From Marivita sp. XM-24bin2 (GTDB taxonomy: Bacteria; Pseudomonadota; Alphaproteobacteria; Rhodobacterales; Rhodobacteraceae), in assembly GCA_003149565.1 (NCBI GenBank), contig QCWH01000008.1, positions 29,877 through 93,876 on the forward strand: a stretch of 64,000 nt of DNA. The letters are read 5' to 3'. The notes beneath the pieces are model-generated. The model was not told the DNA's origin, made no database searches, and worked only from the letters and a program-made list of their open reading frames with translations. The position numbers were made by a program, and so were the translations under genes. How positions within the stretch are numbered: the first letter of the stretch is position 1; each line of letters begins with the position of its first letter. Positions 52,983 to 62,996 of this stretch are shown in pieces.

Positions 52983-55190
52983 TCAGCGCGCGAGCGTTTC
53001 GAGGATGCGACTGTCGAGCGAGTAGATGCGTGCAGATGTGTTGCGGTCCTGATCCAACAAGGCCTCTGAATAGCTGATCGCAGACTCGCTGGTGGGACGC
53101 ATCTCGTTAAACAGAGGTTCGCTGGAGTGAATGACGAGGATCTTGCTCTTGCCCAATGTCGAGTCGTCCACCCGGAAGGCCAGCCCGCCATTTTGCCGCG
53201 ACTCCTGAATGGAATAGGCCACACGGATCGAAATCGGCCCCTCCTGTCCATCCCTTAACGCGTCTACAGAATTGTCCGGCCGGTTCAGGTTCGGCAATAA
53301 GTGAAAAACATTCCCGGACACATCAAGCACGGACACCGTCAGGAACCCATCGCTAACGTCAGCGGGAATTTCCACGTCGATAACCGGGTTCTCCCCGACA
53401 AGGAATTCGCCTGTCGGGTTTGGAGTGTTGTCCTGATCCCCTTGATAGAAACCCACATCGATCGGACTGGTCGGCGCCTTCGGAAGCACGCTTTCGATCA
53501 GACAAAGCGTCGGGTTCAGCAGATCGACATCGACATTCACCGGGCGCGATCCTGCGACCGCAGAAAGTGCATTCGCCAGTGCTGAACGGCTTTCTGCGCT
53601 GGACATCACGCCGCCCACATTCACCGGACTCTCGGGACCATAGCCCGCAATCGGTCGGTTGGTCAGTCTGAGGGGGCCGCAATCTGCGTACGTGTTGAGG
53701 ATCGGGTCCAATTGCTCGGGCGCGAGGATGATCTCCTCAAGCGTCAGGTTAGCTTCACCGTTCAAAGCACCCATTGCGCCTGCGTCGAACGCTGCCTGAA
53801 CGGCATCGTAGATTGGGCGACTGCTGGTCGTCCCCTCAACCTCGGCGCTGTTGCCATTCAAAGAAACGCGCCAACTGTCCATTTCGTCTATGGCATCGAC
53901 GACAGCCAGAACATCCTGCCCCCAGCTTTCCGCGATCTCGCCACTGGCAAGGGTCAGGTCATACGAGCCGTTCTGTTCCTGCATCTGACCGCGTAATGCC
54001 GTCGCGATCTCATCCCCGGGGACAAAGCCCACCGCACGTGGTGGGTTGTCTTTTGCTTTGGCGACAGACAGGCGATAGGGGTCTGCAACCGGCAGGGTGG
54101 GTTCGGACGAAAACAATCCCATTGCAAACGCGCCGGCCAAACCGGCAACTAACACACCGCCGATGGCGAGAGGCAAAACCAAACCACTGCTTTTGTTTTC
54201 GGAAGTTTTGGATTTCTGAGCGGGTTTCGACGTGGGCTTTGTTTTGGTCTCTGACGCAGGCGGTGGCGCCGTTACTGGCGCAGCTTCGGCAGCGTCTTGG
54301 GCTGCGGCTTTTAATGGCACGATGACCGTCGCGTCTGACAACGGCTCATTGTCTGCCGCGTCGAAGGGTTCGCCACCCAGGGCCGCCAGCACCGCCGCGG
54401 CGCTTTGAAAACGGTCGTCGGGGTTGGGCTGGGTCATCTTGTCGAGGATCGACTTCAGCGGCTCCGGCACACCTTCTGTATCCAGCGGTTCTGCCTTCTT
54501 CTGCACAACCTCCATCGGGTTCCTCCCGATGTCTGGTGACTTCCCCCGGAAATTTGCGAGGAGCGACGCACCCAGAGAATAAATGTCCGTGCGAGCATCG
54601 GTCTTGCCCGCAAGCTGTTCTGGCGCAGCGTAGGCATATTTACCTGCAAATTCGTTCCCAACGATGGTCTCTGCGCCAGGGTTGGTGTCTTTCGCGATGC
54701 CAAAGTCGATGATCACAGCCTGCGCCGGATCATCATCGCGCAGCAGAATATTGTCTGGAGACAGATCGCGGTGGTAAATGTTGCGTTCGTGCGCGGCCTG
54801 CAATCCTTCGCAGACGCGTTTGCAGATAACCAAAAGATCATCTGCCAACATCGGCCCTTGCTTGAGCTTCTTGTCCATGCCTGGGCCATCAACATAGTCG
54901 ATGAGCAAATAGACATGACCGTCGGCGGTGCGATGGTTTTCAGAGTAGCGAACGATGGCATCGTGCCTGATCTCGCGCATCTCTTCTTCGCGGGTCAGCA
55001 GAAGCAGGTAGTCTTCGTTCGTCGAGAATTCGGCCTTGAGCACTTTCAAGGCGACGAGCCGCCCCGAGATTTCTGATCGCGCCCGGTAAACATCGGAAGT
55101 CCCACCGCGCCCCAGAATAGCCTCGACGCGATAGGTGTTATTTACCAGGTCGCCAGGCTGAAACAGGTCTCCTGGACGGGTTTCTGTCAT
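52983..55190 (-). CDS. ppkA: PpkA-like membrane Ser/Thr kinase with periplasmic DUF4384-type module
   Basis: The 735-residue protein has a eukaryotic-type kinase domain (about 15-285): GRGGTSDVYRA, the lysine in LVALKVLK, YHRDLSPDNILL (S replaces the usual K of HRDLKPxN), IDFGIAKD and YAAPEQL. A Thr/Lys/Pro-rich linker and one membrane helix (about 340-362; LPLAIGGVLVAGLAGAFAMG) follow. The periplasmic part has a BON-like unit with two cysteines and a DUF4384-like end (NVFHLLPN, SSEPLFNEMRP). It should sense something outside the inner membrane and phosphorylate a T6SS component. It is transcribed after the OmpA gene on its 5' side, convergent with pppA. Confidence 0.92.
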   Translation of the reverse strand: MTETRPGDLFQPGDLVNNTYRVEAILGRGGTSDVYRARSEISGRLVALKVLKAEFSTNEDYLLLLTREEEMREIRHDAIVRYSENHRTADGHVYLLIDYVDGPGMDKKLKQGPMLADDLLVICKRVCEGLQAAHERNIYHRDLSPDNILLRDDDPAQAVIIDFGIAKDTNPGAETIVGNEFAGKYAYAAPEQLAGKTDARTDIYSLGASLLANFRGKSPDIGRNPMEVVQKKAEPLDTEGVPEPLKSILDKMTQPNPDDRFQSAAAVLAALGGEPFDAADNEPLSDATVIVPLKAAAQDAAEAAPVTAPPPASETKTKPTSKPAQKSKTSENKSSGLVLPLAIGGVLVAGLAGAFAMGLFSSEPTLPVADPYRLSVAKAKDNPPRAVGFVPGDEIATALRGQMQEQNGSYDLTLASGEIAESWGQDVLAVVDAIDEMDSWRVSLNGNSAEVEGTTSSRPIYDAVQAAFDAGAMGALNGEANLTLEEIILAPEQLDPILNTYADCGPLRLTNRPIAGYGPESPVNVGGVMSSAESRSALANALSAVAGSRPVNVDVDLLNPTLCLIESVLPKAPTSPIDVGFYQGDQDNTPNPTGEFLVGENPVIDVEIPADVSDGFLTVSVLDVSGNVFHLLPNLNRPDNSVDALRDGQEGPISIRVAYSIQESRQNGGLAFRVDDSTLGKSKILVIHSSEPLFNEMRPTSESAISYSEALLDQDRNTSARIYSLDSRILETLAR

Positions 55191-55223
55191 ATTGGCTCCG
55201 GTTTCAGCAGGCGACCGAAGTCA

Positions 55224-55814
55224 TTAACCAAGTGCTTGGAATTCAACGCGTCGATTTTCATCGCTGCGTGGATCATCTGCGTTGAAGGGCGCACTTTCCC
55301 CCATGCCGATGGCTTCCAGCCGGTTTTCGGCAATCCCGCATTCCGTTACCAGATGCCGCTTTACTTCTTTGGCCCTGAGCAGAGACAGATTCTCGTTGTA
55401 CGAAGCCGACCCGGAACTGTCGGTGTGCCCGACGATCTGGAAAAGTTTGACATCCACAGCCTTCATCACCTCGCAAAGCGTCGCCAGTTGTGGCTTCTGA
55501 TCATCGCGGAGCGTCGCGCTGTCGAAATCGAACTTGATCTTGATGTTCACCTGATCGGCCTTGTCGACCTCGGTGTATGTGGACTCTGCAGCGGCGACGG
55601 TTGTTGTCGCTTGTTCGGTAGAGGTCGCCTCAGGGGCCGTGCTGTCCGATGGCACCAACACCAGCCCGCGCGTCTTTTGCTTTTCAAACGCTTGCATAAT
55701 CTCTTCGGCAGTCATCTCGCCACCATCGGACGACTGCGCGACAGTACGTTCGGCCAGTCCTGCCGAAAGAGTGATCGCAAGTGTCAGTGCTGAAACAGTG
55801 CGAATGATCGACAT
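55224..55814 (-). CDS. OmpA-family peptidoglycan-binding protein, upstream of ppkA
   Basis: The 196-residue protein has a signal peptide ending near VAQ, a short linker with a conserved-looking MTAEEIMQAFEKQKTRGL, and an OmpA domain (about 85-196; KFDFDSATLRDDQKPQL, IVGHTDSSGSASYNENLS, DENRRVEF). It lies 33 bases ahead of ppkA on the same strand, so it may supply the periplasmic partner or ligand context for the kinase's sensor domain. It lacks a lipobox and is probably soluble and wall-bound. Confidence 0.87.
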   Translation of the reverse strand: MSIIRTVSALTLAITLSAGLAERTVAQSSDGGEMTAEEIMQAFEKQKTRGLVLVPSDSTAPEATSTEQATTTVAAAESTYTEVDKADQVNIKIKFDFDSATLRDDQKPQLATLCEVMKAVDVKLFQIVGHTDSSGSASYNENLSLLRAKEVKRHLVTECGIAENRLEAIGMGESAPFNADDPRSDENRRVEFQALG

Positions 55815-56059
55815 AGCAATACATGTCCTCGAATAAAAAAGGTATGATCCTCAAAGCTTAACTTAGCTGATCCCCTCCGGCAATGGCTTTGACGGCTCCT
55901 CACCAATCAATACCACCTCGCGCGAGCGTGGCGCTTTGCCAGCAGACCAGGCATGGATGGTAAAGTATTTGCTCCTGATAGTCCTTCAGGTTTGACTTGG
56001 AATGATTGGTAGAATCCGATTTAACTCTAGTCACCTTTTTATGTCAGGATTTTAGCCTC

Positions 56060-56932
56060 ATGCGCCTTCTCCCGGCGGTCATTCTCGCTATTGCCATTAT
56101 ACTCGCACCGCTCATCTGGCTCTTCGTTCCCCGGCTGATGTCCAGTGAGGAGACCGGCTTTGCAGGAACTGCCATCGACTCTGGTGCGCGGATCGAGATC
56201 GAGATGCTCAGCCAGCAGGTCGAAGACTTGCAAATTCGGATGGAAGACCTGACGAAAGAAATGGCAAGAGTGGCAGCCGCCGCATCGCGCGCACCCATTG
56301 CTCCGATGCCCAACCAGACCGGGTCATTGCCGTCCGCCAATAGCGGCGCAGAGGTTTTTCAGCAAAACGGACCGAATGACATCATCGACGCCTATGCCCA
56401 GGTGGTCTTGATTGCCAATCGGCGCAACGTGAATGACGGGCTGACCATAGCGGGGCCGTCTTATTTAACCCGTGTTTTCGGTCCACCGCGCGAATCCATG
56501 TCCGATCAATGCGAGGAAATGACCAACCCGCGACTGGCGAGCAAGCTTGTTCTTGAGGATGTGGGCCCAATCCGTGTGCGCATGCTGAAACCTGCGGCGG
56601 ACTCGCTGCGCCGCGTGTTTGAAGAAGTGCGCGTCACCGACCCTGATCTCTATGCCCGCATCAATACAGCCGGATCGCTCTGCGTCCGCCAAATCCGTGG
56701 CACGCGTGGCAGGGCATCTACGCATGCCTTCGGTCTGGCTGTCGACCTGAATATCGACGGTGTGCTCGACACTCTAGGCGACGGTCGCACGCAGCTTGGC
56801 CTGACGATCCTGGCTGATTTCTTCAAAAGCGAAGGATGGGTTTGGGGGGCCTCCTGGGGTCGTGAAGACAGCATGCATTTCGAAGTCAGCCGCCAAAAGC
56901 TGGACGAATGGATCAACGCCGGCGTCCTTTGA
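56060..56932 (+). CDS. Membrane-anchored M15-family (VanY/CwlK-like) peptidoglycan peptidase
   Basis: The 290-residue protein has an N-terminal membrane helix (about 5-27), a periplasmic coiled coil (about 45-75; IEIEMLSQQVEDLQIRMEDL) and an M15-type peptidase domain (about 110-290). The zinc motif is complete: RASTHAFGLAVDLN gives the first His and the Asp, and EDSMHFEVS the second His. Such enzymes cut peptide stems of peptidoglycan. It follows the T6SS genes and is divergent from ompA-ppkA across about 245 bases. It could open the wall for the secretion apparatus, as dedicated hydrolases do elsewhere, or be unrelated. The ATG at 56060 precedes the helix directly. Confidence 0.75.
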   Translation: MRLLPAVILAIAIILAPLIWLFVPRLMSSEETGFAGTAIDSGARIEIEMLSQQVEDLQIRMEDLTKEMARVAAAASRAPIAPMPNQTGSLPSANSGAEVFQQNGPNDIIDAYAQVVLIANRRNVNDGLTIAGPSYLTRVFGPPRESMSDQCEEMTNPRLASKLVLEDVGPIRVRMLKPAADSLRRVFEEVRVTDPDLYARINTAGSLCVRQIRGTRGRASTHAFGLAVDLNIDGVLDTLGDGRTQLGLTILADFFKSEGWVWGASWGREDSMHFEVSRQKLDEWINAGVL

Positions 56933-57063
56933 ATTCCAAACCGCCATCACGTCCCCTCAAACCCGTCACATCAAACCTGTCGCACAAGCCGCGTGCTTGA
57001 ATGTGGTCTTTCCCCACCTCAACGTGCACTCTATCTAGCGAGACGAGTGAGGGAGGAAACACT

Positions 57064-57795
57064 ATGAGCGACGCAAAGACTGCGCTGGTGATCTCGGCAC
57101 ATGCTGCCGATTTCGTGTGGCGCTGCGGCGGTGCCATCGCGCTGCATCAAAAACTGGGCTACGAGGTCACGGTTGTTTGTCTGTCCTATGGTGAGCGGGG
57201 TGAAAGCGCGCGGCTTTGGAAAGACGGCAAGACGCTGACCGAAGTCAAATCCATTCGTCGTAAAGAGGCCGAAAACGCGGCCAAGGCGCTGGATGTGCAT
57301 GATATCCAGTTCTTTGATCTTGGCGACTACCCGTTGGTCGTGGATGAGCACAACAAAATGCGCCTTGTTGATGTCCTGCGCGCCGTGCAGCCCAAGTTCA
57401 TGCTCAGCCATTCGAAATACGACCCCTACAACACCGATCACATGTACACGAGTGAACTGGCGCTCGAGGTTCGGATGATCGCGCAGGCATGGGGCCACAA
57501 TCCGGGCGAAAAGGTTCTGGGCGCGCCGCAGCTGTATCTGTTCGAGCCGCACCAGACCGAGCAGATGGGCTGGAAGCCGGACGTGTTCCTCGACATCACC
57601 GAGGTCTGGGACAAGAAGCGCGCGGCCATCGAGTGTATGGAAGGCCAGCATCACCTTTGGGATTTCTATACCAATGTGGCTGAAAACAGGGGCAACCATT
57701 TTCGACGGAACTCCGGCGGACAGGCCGGAGGACGGCCTGCAAAATACGCTGAAGGCTTCCAGTCGGTTTTTCCCCGAACGGTGGATGAATTGTGA
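57064..57795 (+). CDS. galB: 4-oxalomesaconate hydratase (PIG-L/LmbE family)
   Basis: The 243-residue protein is of the PIG-L/LmbE zinc family, with the metal motif as [13 protein letters not shown] in place of the common HPDD. That form, together with the two following genes, identifies GalB, which hydrates 4-oxalomesaconate to 4-carboxy-4-hydroxy-2-oxoadipate (CHA) in gallate catabolism of Pseudomonas putida. The second metal-binding segment is near [23 protein letters not shown] lies before the ATG at 57064. Its stop overlaps galC. A plain PIG-L deacetylase is less likely given the neighbours. Confidence 0.85.
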   Translation: MSDAKTALVISAHAADFVWRCGGAIALHQKLGYEVTVVCLSYGERGESARLWKDGKTLTEVKSIRRKEAENAAKALDVHDIQFFDLGDYPLVVDEHNKMRLVDVLRAVQPKFMLSHSKYDPYNTDHMYTSELALEVRMIAQAWGHNPGEKVLGAPQLYLFEPHQTEQMGWKPDVFLDITEVWDKKRAAIECMEGQHHLWDFYTNVAENRGNHFRRNSGGQAGGRPAKYAEGFQSVFPRTVDEL

Positions 57796-58466
57796 TGGCC
57801 GTTGTCGTTCAGAATATCGACCGCACCGACCCGGATGTGATTGACGGCCTCGCGGCGTGCGGGGTTGCCACGGTGCACGAGGCGCAGGGGCGCACTGGAT
57901 TGCTTGCCTCCTACATGCGACCGATTTATCGCGGCGCTGCCATCGCTGGATCCGCAGTGACAATCCTCGCGCCGCCCGCCGACAACTGGATGCTCCACGT
58001 CGCTATCGAACAGATCAAACCGGGCGACGTTCTTGTACTGGCAACAACATCTCCCTCGGATGCGGGCTATTTCGGGGATTTGCTCGCGACCTCGGCGCAG
58101 GCGCGGGGATGTCGTGGGCTTATCATAGACGCGGGCGTGCGCGATGTTTTGGACCTCGAAAAAATGAGGTTTCCGGTGTGGTCCAAAGCGATCTGCGCAC
58201 AAGGCACGGTCAAGGAGACGCTCGGGTCAGTCAACGTTCCGGTTGTATGTGCCGGGGCCGCTGTCGAAGCAGGGGATGTGATTGTTGCTGATGATGACGG
58301 TGTGTGCGTCGTCAAACGCGCAGATGCGGCTGATGTGCTTGAGAAAGCGCAGGCGCGCGTTGCCAACGAAGAGGCCAAGCGCAGACGTCTGGCAGCCGGC
58401 GAACTTGGTCTCGACATGTATCAGATGCGAGAGCGGTTGGCTGAAAAGGGATTGCGCTATGTCTGA
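57795..58466 (+). CDS. galC: 4-carboxy-4-hydroxy-2-oxoadipate aldolase (RraA family)
   Basis: The 223-residue protein belongs to the RraA-like class II pyruvate aldolases. The active-site segment is [20 protein letters not shown], with the expected Arg-Asp pair; the metal and pyruvate loop is near [16 protein letters not shown]. It cleaves CHA to pyruvate and oxaloacetate (LigK/ProA/GalC). A GTG (57792) directly upstream is an alternative start. It overlaps galB by 1 to 4 bases and galD by 8 bases. Confidence 0.88.
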   Translation: MAVVVQNIDRTDPDVIDGLAACGVATVHEAQGRTGLLASYMRPIYRGAAIAGSAVTILAPPADNWMLHVAIEQIKPGDVLVLATTSPSDAGYFGDLLATSAQARGCRGLIIDAGVRDVLDLEKMRFPVWSKAICAQGTVKETLGSVNVPVVCAGAAVEAGDVIVADDDGVCVVKRADAADVLEKAQARVANEEAKRRRLAAGELGLDMYQMRERLAEKGLRYV

Positions 58467-59505
58467 CGGCGTCCGCTGCATGTGGATTCGCGGCGGAACG
58501 TCAAAGGGCGGCTACTTCCTTGCCGAAGATCTGCCCGCAGACCGCGACGCGTTTCTGATGCGGGTCATGGGCAGCCCCGATGCCCGACAGATCGATGGGA
58601 TGGGGGGCGCTGATCCGCTGACCTCAAAGGTTGCGGTGGTGAAACGGTCGGATCGTCCCGGCGTGGACGTGGATTACCTTTTCCTGCAAGTCGCCGTTGA
58701 CCAGCCCCAGGTCTCTGACGGTCAGAACTGCGGCAACATCCTTGCCGGGGTCGCGCCCTTTGCCATCGAACGCGGGCTGGTGCCCGGACAAGACGGCCAG
58801 ACCCGCGTGGCGATCTACATGGAAAACACCGGCCAGACTGCGATTGCAATGGTCCAGACCCCCGGTGGTATGCCCACCTATACGGGCGATGCCTCTATCG
58901 ACGGTGTGCCGGGAACGGCTGCAGCCATCCCGCTCGAATTTGTCGGAACAGCGGGCTCCACCTGCGGTGCGCTTTTGCCCACGGGCAACACACGCGACCA
59001 AGTCGAAGGCGTCAATGTGACGATGATCGACAACGGGATGCCGGTCGTACTGCTGCGCGCGGCAGATCTGGGGATCACCGGCACGGAAAGCCGTGAAGCT
59101 CTTGAAGCTAATGATGAATTGAAGGCGCGGCTCGAGGCGATCCGTCTGGCCTGTGGGCCGGTGATGAACCTTGGCGACGTTGCGCAGAAAACAGTGCCCA
59201 AGATGACGCTGGTCAGCGCCCCGCAACGGGGCGGTGTGATTGCCACCCGCACCTTCATTCCCCATCGCTGCCATGCCTCGATCGGAGTGTTGGGCGCGGT
59301 GAGCGTCGCCACGGCCTGCCTGTTGCCGGGATCGGTGACCGAAGGTCTGGCGCAGGTGCCCGAGGGCTCCGAAAAGCGCATGCCCATCGAACACCCAAGC
59401 GGTGAGACCAGCATCATCGCGCAGGTGTCGGATGCAGGCGAAGTGACATCTGCCGCTGTCCTGCGCACCGCGCGCAAGCTGATGGATGGTGTGGTCTTCG
59501 CCTGA
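58459..59505 (+). CDS. galD: 4-oxalomesaconate tautomerase (PrpF family)
   Basis: The 348-residue protein is of the PrpF family (diaminopimelate epimerase fold). The N-terminal [20 protein letters not shown] and [16 protein letters not shown] are hallmarks. In this operon it fits GalD, which converts the keto to the enol form of 4-oxalomesaconate. The ATG at 58459 begins the conserved domain and overlaps galC by 8 bases; the frame extends further upstream but lies inside galC. It converges on the ABC transporter genes with a gap of 2 bases. Confidence 0.88.
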   Translation: MSDGVRCMWIRGGTSKGGYFLAEDLPADRDAFLMRVMGSPDARQIDGMGGADPLTSKVAVVKRSDRPGVDVDYLFLQVAVDQPQVSDGQNCGNILAGVAPFAIERGLVPGQDGQTRVAIYMENTGQTAIAMVQTPGGMPTYTGDASIDGVPGTAAAIPLEFVGTAGSTCGALLPTGNTRDQVEGVNVTMIDNGMPVVLLRAADLGITGTESREALEANDELKARLEAIRLACGPVMNLGDVAQKTVPKMTLVSAPQRGGVIATRTFIPHRCHASIGVLGAVSVATACLLPGSVTEGLAQVPEGSEKRMPIEHPSGETSIIAQVSDAGEVTSAAVLRTARKLMDGVVFA

Positions 59506-59507
59506 CC

Positions 59508-60449
59508 CTATCGCTCACCACGCCGGTAGGGCGCCATGAGCGCCTCCGGCACCTCGGCCCGGCGTGCGACAAAGATCAGCGCGACGATGGACAGCACATA
59601 GGGCGCCATCAGGAACAACTGGTAGGGCACCCCTTCGACCACCGTTTGCAGACGCAGCTGGTAGGCATCGAAGAAGGCAAAGAGCAAAGCCCCGATCAGG
59701 GCTTTGCCCGGTCGCCAAGACGCAAAAACCACCAGAGCAATGCAGATCCAGCCGCGCCCCTGAACCATTTCGGGGAAGAACGAATTGAATGCTGCCGTGG
59801 TCAAGAATGCCCCACCAAGACCCATCAGCGCCGACCCTGCGACAATCGCACCGATCCGCAACGCGTTCGGGTTCAACCCTTGCGCCTCAACTGCGTGCGG
59901 GTTCTCGCCCGTCATGCGGATTGCCAACCCCAAGGGCGTGCGTGTCAGCACGTAGGCCAGCACCGCAACTGATATGAGCGCGAGATAGGTTGGCGCGGTC
60001 TGGCTGAAGAGGACCGGCCCAAGGACCGGAATCTCCGACAGCCCGGGAATATCCAGCGGTTTGAACGGCACGATGGTCGGTGGAGTCTCCCCAACCTGCA
60101 CGATCAAACGGTAAAGATAATACGCTAGCGCCGATGCGAAGAGTGTGATCCCAAGCCCAGACACATGCTGAGACAGACCCAGCGGTACAGTCAACCCCGC
60201 ATGCAGAAGTCCCATTAGTCCGCCACTCGCTGCTGCGATCACGAGCCCCATCCACAGGTCGCCGCCGAGATAGACCGTCAGCCATCCGGCCATCGCACCC
60301 ATCGTCATGATCCCCTCGATCCCGAGGTTCAGTACACCGGCGCGTTCACACAAAAGCGCGCCCAGAACGCCAAAGATCAGCGGCGTCGCAATCCGCAGAA
60401 CAGCGGCCCAGAGGCTTGTATTGGTCAAAAGCTCAAGTGCTTCGATCAT
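59508..60449 (-). CDS. ABC transporter permease (BPD_transp_2, nucleoside/BmpA type), second subunit
   Basis: The 313-residue protein has about 8 to 10 membrane helices. It matches the shorter permease of BmpA-type importers: LCERAGVLNLGIEGIMTMGAM (about 34-54), GLGITLFASALAYYLYRL and the EAQGLNPNALRIGAI loop. It starts in a 4-base overlap with the other permease gene. The substrate class includes nucleosides, purines and some aromatic or cyclic amides. Confidence 0.88.
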   Translation of the reverse strand: MIEALELLTNTSLWAAVLRIATPLIFGVLGALLCERAGVLNLGIEGIMTMGAMAGWLTVYLGGDLWMGLVIAAASGGLMGLLHAGLTVPLGLSQHVSGLGITLFASALAYYLYRLIVQVGETPPTIVPFKPLDIPGLSEIPVLGPVLFSQTAPTYLALISVAVLAYVLTRTPLGLAIRMTGENPHAVEAQGLNPNALRIGAIVAGSALMGLGGAFLTTAAFNSFFPEMVQGRGWICIALVVFASWRPGKALIGALLFAFFDAYQLRLQTVVEGVPYQLFLMAPYVLSIVALIFVARRAEVPEALMAPYRRGER

Positions 60450-61489
60450 CGGCGCAGCCTGTAGTTTGTAAACAGAAGGGCGACCAGCATGGTCAAGAGC
60501 GACAGCGCGACGATCACATCTGCGATGAAGCTTGGAACACCCGTTGCGCGGCTCATCGCGTCGGCCCCGACGAACACCGTCGCCACAAAGATGGCCGCCG
60601 TCACGACACCCGCCGGGTGCAAGGCGGCCAGCATGGCGACCACGATCCCGGCATAGCCAAAGCCCGGCGACATGGTGGTGGTCACACCCCCGGTGACGCC
60701 CATCACCTCGACCGCGCCCGCAAGTCCGGCCAACGCACCCGAGACCAAAGCCACCCCCATGATCGTGCGCGGTAGTGAAATGCCCGCAAACGCCGCGGCG
60801 CGGGCGTTCAGGCCCGCCGCACGGGTTTCGACGCCGAAGACGGTGCGCGTCAGCACCAACCAGACGACCCCCGCCGCCGCGATGGCAAACAGAAGGCCAA
60901 TGTGCAGCCGAGTGCGCGGGACCAGATCGGGCAAACGGTAGTCGCCATCCACAGGCACCGATTGCGGCCAGCCAAAGGCTAGCGGGTCGCGCAGCGGGCC
61001 TTCGATCATCAGCCCGACAAACAGGATCACGATGAAGTTCAGCAGCAGCGTTGTAACCACCTCATCGACCCCGAACCGCAACCTCAGAAAGGCTGGGCCA
61101 GCGAGCAACAACGCCCCCGCCGCCATACCGCAGACCATCAGAACGGCGATGCCGATGGGGCCAGGCAGGCCAAGTGAATGTCCAACCCATGCCGTGACCA
61201 ACGCACCGACGTAGAACTGACCCTCGCCGCCGATGTTCCAGAGCCGTGCACGAAATGCGACCGCAGCGGCAAGCCCGGTCAGGATCAGCGGTGTCGCACG
61301 GGTCAGCATCTCGGTGATCGACAGGCGCGATCCCAAGGCGCCGCGCAGCATCTCGGCATAGGCTGATAGCGGGTTCACCCCCGCTGCACCGATTAACCCT
61401 GCCGCCAGCACCAGCGCCGCGAAGATGGCAACCAATGGCGCGGTAGCGACCAAAGCCAGCGGCACGGTCTCGCGTCGTTCAAGCCGCAT
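60446..61489 (-). CDS. ABC transporter permease (BmpA type), first subunit
   Basis: The 347-residue permease pairs with the one at 59508-60449. It has the long-subunit features: FRARLWNIGGEGQFYVGALVT, RLRFGVDEVVTTLLLNFIVI and RAAGLNARAAAFAGISLPRT. It overlaps the ATPase gene by 11 bases. In these systems the two permeases form a heterodimer. Confidence 0.88.
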   Translation of the reverse strand: MRLERRETVPLALVATAPLVAIFAALVLAAGLIGAAGVNPLSAYAEMLRGALGSRLSITEMLTRATPLILTGLAAAVAFRARLWNIGGEGQFYVGALVTAWVGHSLGLPGPIGIAVLMVCGMAAGALLLAGPAFLRLRFGVDEVVTTLLLNFIVILFVGLMIEGPLRDPLAFGWPQSVPVDGDYRLPDLVPRTRLHIGLLFAIAAAGVVWLVLTRTVFGVETRAAGLNARAAAFAGISLPRTIMGVALVSGALAGLAGAVEVMGVTGGVTTTMSPGFGYAGIVVAMLAALHPAGVVTAAIFVATVFVGADAMSRATGVPSFIADVIVALSLLTMLVALLFTNYRLRR

Positions 61490-62996
61490 CGCTGTCCTCC
61501 CATACGCCCGCCATCATCAAGCCCAGTTTTCGTGAATCCGCCTCGCCTGCCATGATGGGCTGCGACAGCCGCCCTTTGACGATGGCTTGAATGCGGTCCG
61601 ACAACTGCACCGCTTCCTCCAGTTCCTCCGAAATAAGCAGGATCGCCGCGCCCTCGGCCCGAGCAGCCAGCAACTCTGCATGCACCGCCGCAATCGCCCC
61701 TTCGTCCAATCCACGCGTCGGCTGGTTGGCAATCAGGAACCGTGGCCCGGTGGCAAGGCAGCGGCCAAGAATCAGTTTTTGCATATTGCCGCCAGACAGT
61801 AGCCGGATGCGGGTGTCGGGACTGGCCCCGCGCACGTCGAAGCGCTTGATCAGATCGGCAGCATGGGCCCGCGCCGCAGACTGCCTGACAAAGCCAGATT
61901 TGGAGAACTCCGCACTGCGCAACCGCTCCAGCACCGCGTTTTCCCAAACGGTCATCTCGCCCACCGCGCCCTCTGCATGTCGGTCCTCGGGCACCCGCGC
62001 GGCACCTGCCTTGATCAACCCGCGTGGGCCAAGCTGCCCGGCATCAACCCCGTCGAGCGTCAATGTGCCAGCGCTCGGATGCATCAGCCCGGACAGCAGC
62101 GCCCCAAGTGCGCCCTGCCCATTGCCGGATACGCCAACAATTCCAAGGATTTCCCCGGCATGCACTGTGAAGGAAACCTCGTCCAGCTTTGTGTCGCCGT
62201 CGTCCATGACGGTCACCTGATCCGCCACCAGCACCGGCGCACCAATACTCTGGTCCTCGCGCACAGGACGGTCGACCCGACGCCCGACCATCAATTCGGC
62301 CAGTTCGGCGGGCGAGGTCAGGGCCGTCTTGCGTTCCGCCACCATCCTTCCGCCGCGCAGCACCGCCACGCGATCCGATGCGGCCATCACCTCGTGCAGT
62401 TTGTGGCTGATAAAGATCAGCGACAGCCCGTCCTTCGTCATGCCGCGCAAGGTCTCGAACAACCGTTCCGCCTCGGGCCGCGCCAGAACGGCGGTGGGTT
62501 CATCGAGGATCAGAATACGCGCATCGCGGTAGAGTGCCTTGAGGATCTCGATCCGCTGCCGTTCGCCAACCGACAGGCGCGATACCTTGCTATCGGGATC
62601 GACGGGAAGACCGAACCGTTCGGAAATCGCCATCAGCTTCTTGCGCGCCGTCGCCTTGTCCGACCGCAACCGCCCCATTGGTTCGGACCCGAGCATCACG
62701 TTTTCCAGAACGGTCAGGTTGCCCGCCAGCGTGAAATGCTGGTGCACCATGCCAACCCCTGCCGCAATCGCCGCACGCGGCTTTCCGGGGGGCAGGGTTT
62801 CACCGAACACCCGCACTTCGCCTTCATCAGCTTCGTAATGCCCAAAAAGGATGTTCATCAGCGTCGTCTTGCCGGCGCCGTTCTCACCCAGCAGGGCAAG
62901 AATTTCGCCTTGGGCAAGCGACAGCGACACGTCCTCATTCGCCGTCAACGCGCCGAACCGCTTGGTGATGTTAGAAAGTTCAAGCACGGCGGTCAT
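61479..62996 (-). CDS. ABC transporter ATP-binding protein with two nucleotide-binding domains
   Basis: The 505-residue protein contains two NBDs, as usual for BmpA-type and sugar importers. The first is intact (Walker [10 protein letters not shown], signature [11 protein letters not shown], Walker [10 protein letters not shown]). The second is degenerate (GVSGNGQG in the Walker A position, [13 protein letters not shown], then [14 protein letters not shown]), also common in the family. It lies between the amidase and the two permeases, overlapping both. No substrate-binding protein gene is in the window; it may lie beyond the right edge. Confidence 0.93.
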   Translation of the reverse strand: MTAVLELSNITKRFGALTANEDVSLSLAQGEILALLGENGAGKTTLMNILFGHYEADEGEVRVFGETLPPGKPRAAIAAGVGMVHQHFTLAGNLTVLENVMLGSEPMGRLRSDKATARKKLMAISERFGLPVDPDSKVSRLSVGERQRIEILKALYRDARILILDEPTAVLARPEAERLFETLRGMTKDGLSLIFISHKLHEVMAASDRVAVLRGGRMVAERKTALTSPAELAELMVGRRVDRPVREDQSIGAPVLVADQVTVMDDGDTKLDEVSFTVHAGEILGIVGVSGNGQGALGALLSGLMHPSAGTLTLDGVDAGQLGPRGLIKAGAARVPEDRHAEGAVGEMTVWENAVLERLRSAEFSKSGFVRQSAARAHAADLIKRFDVRGASPDTRIRLLSGGNMQKLILGRCLATGPRFLIANQPTRGLDEGAIAAVHAELLAARAEGAAILLISEELEEAVQLSDRIQAIVKGRLSQPIMAGEADSRKLGLMMAGVWEDSDAA

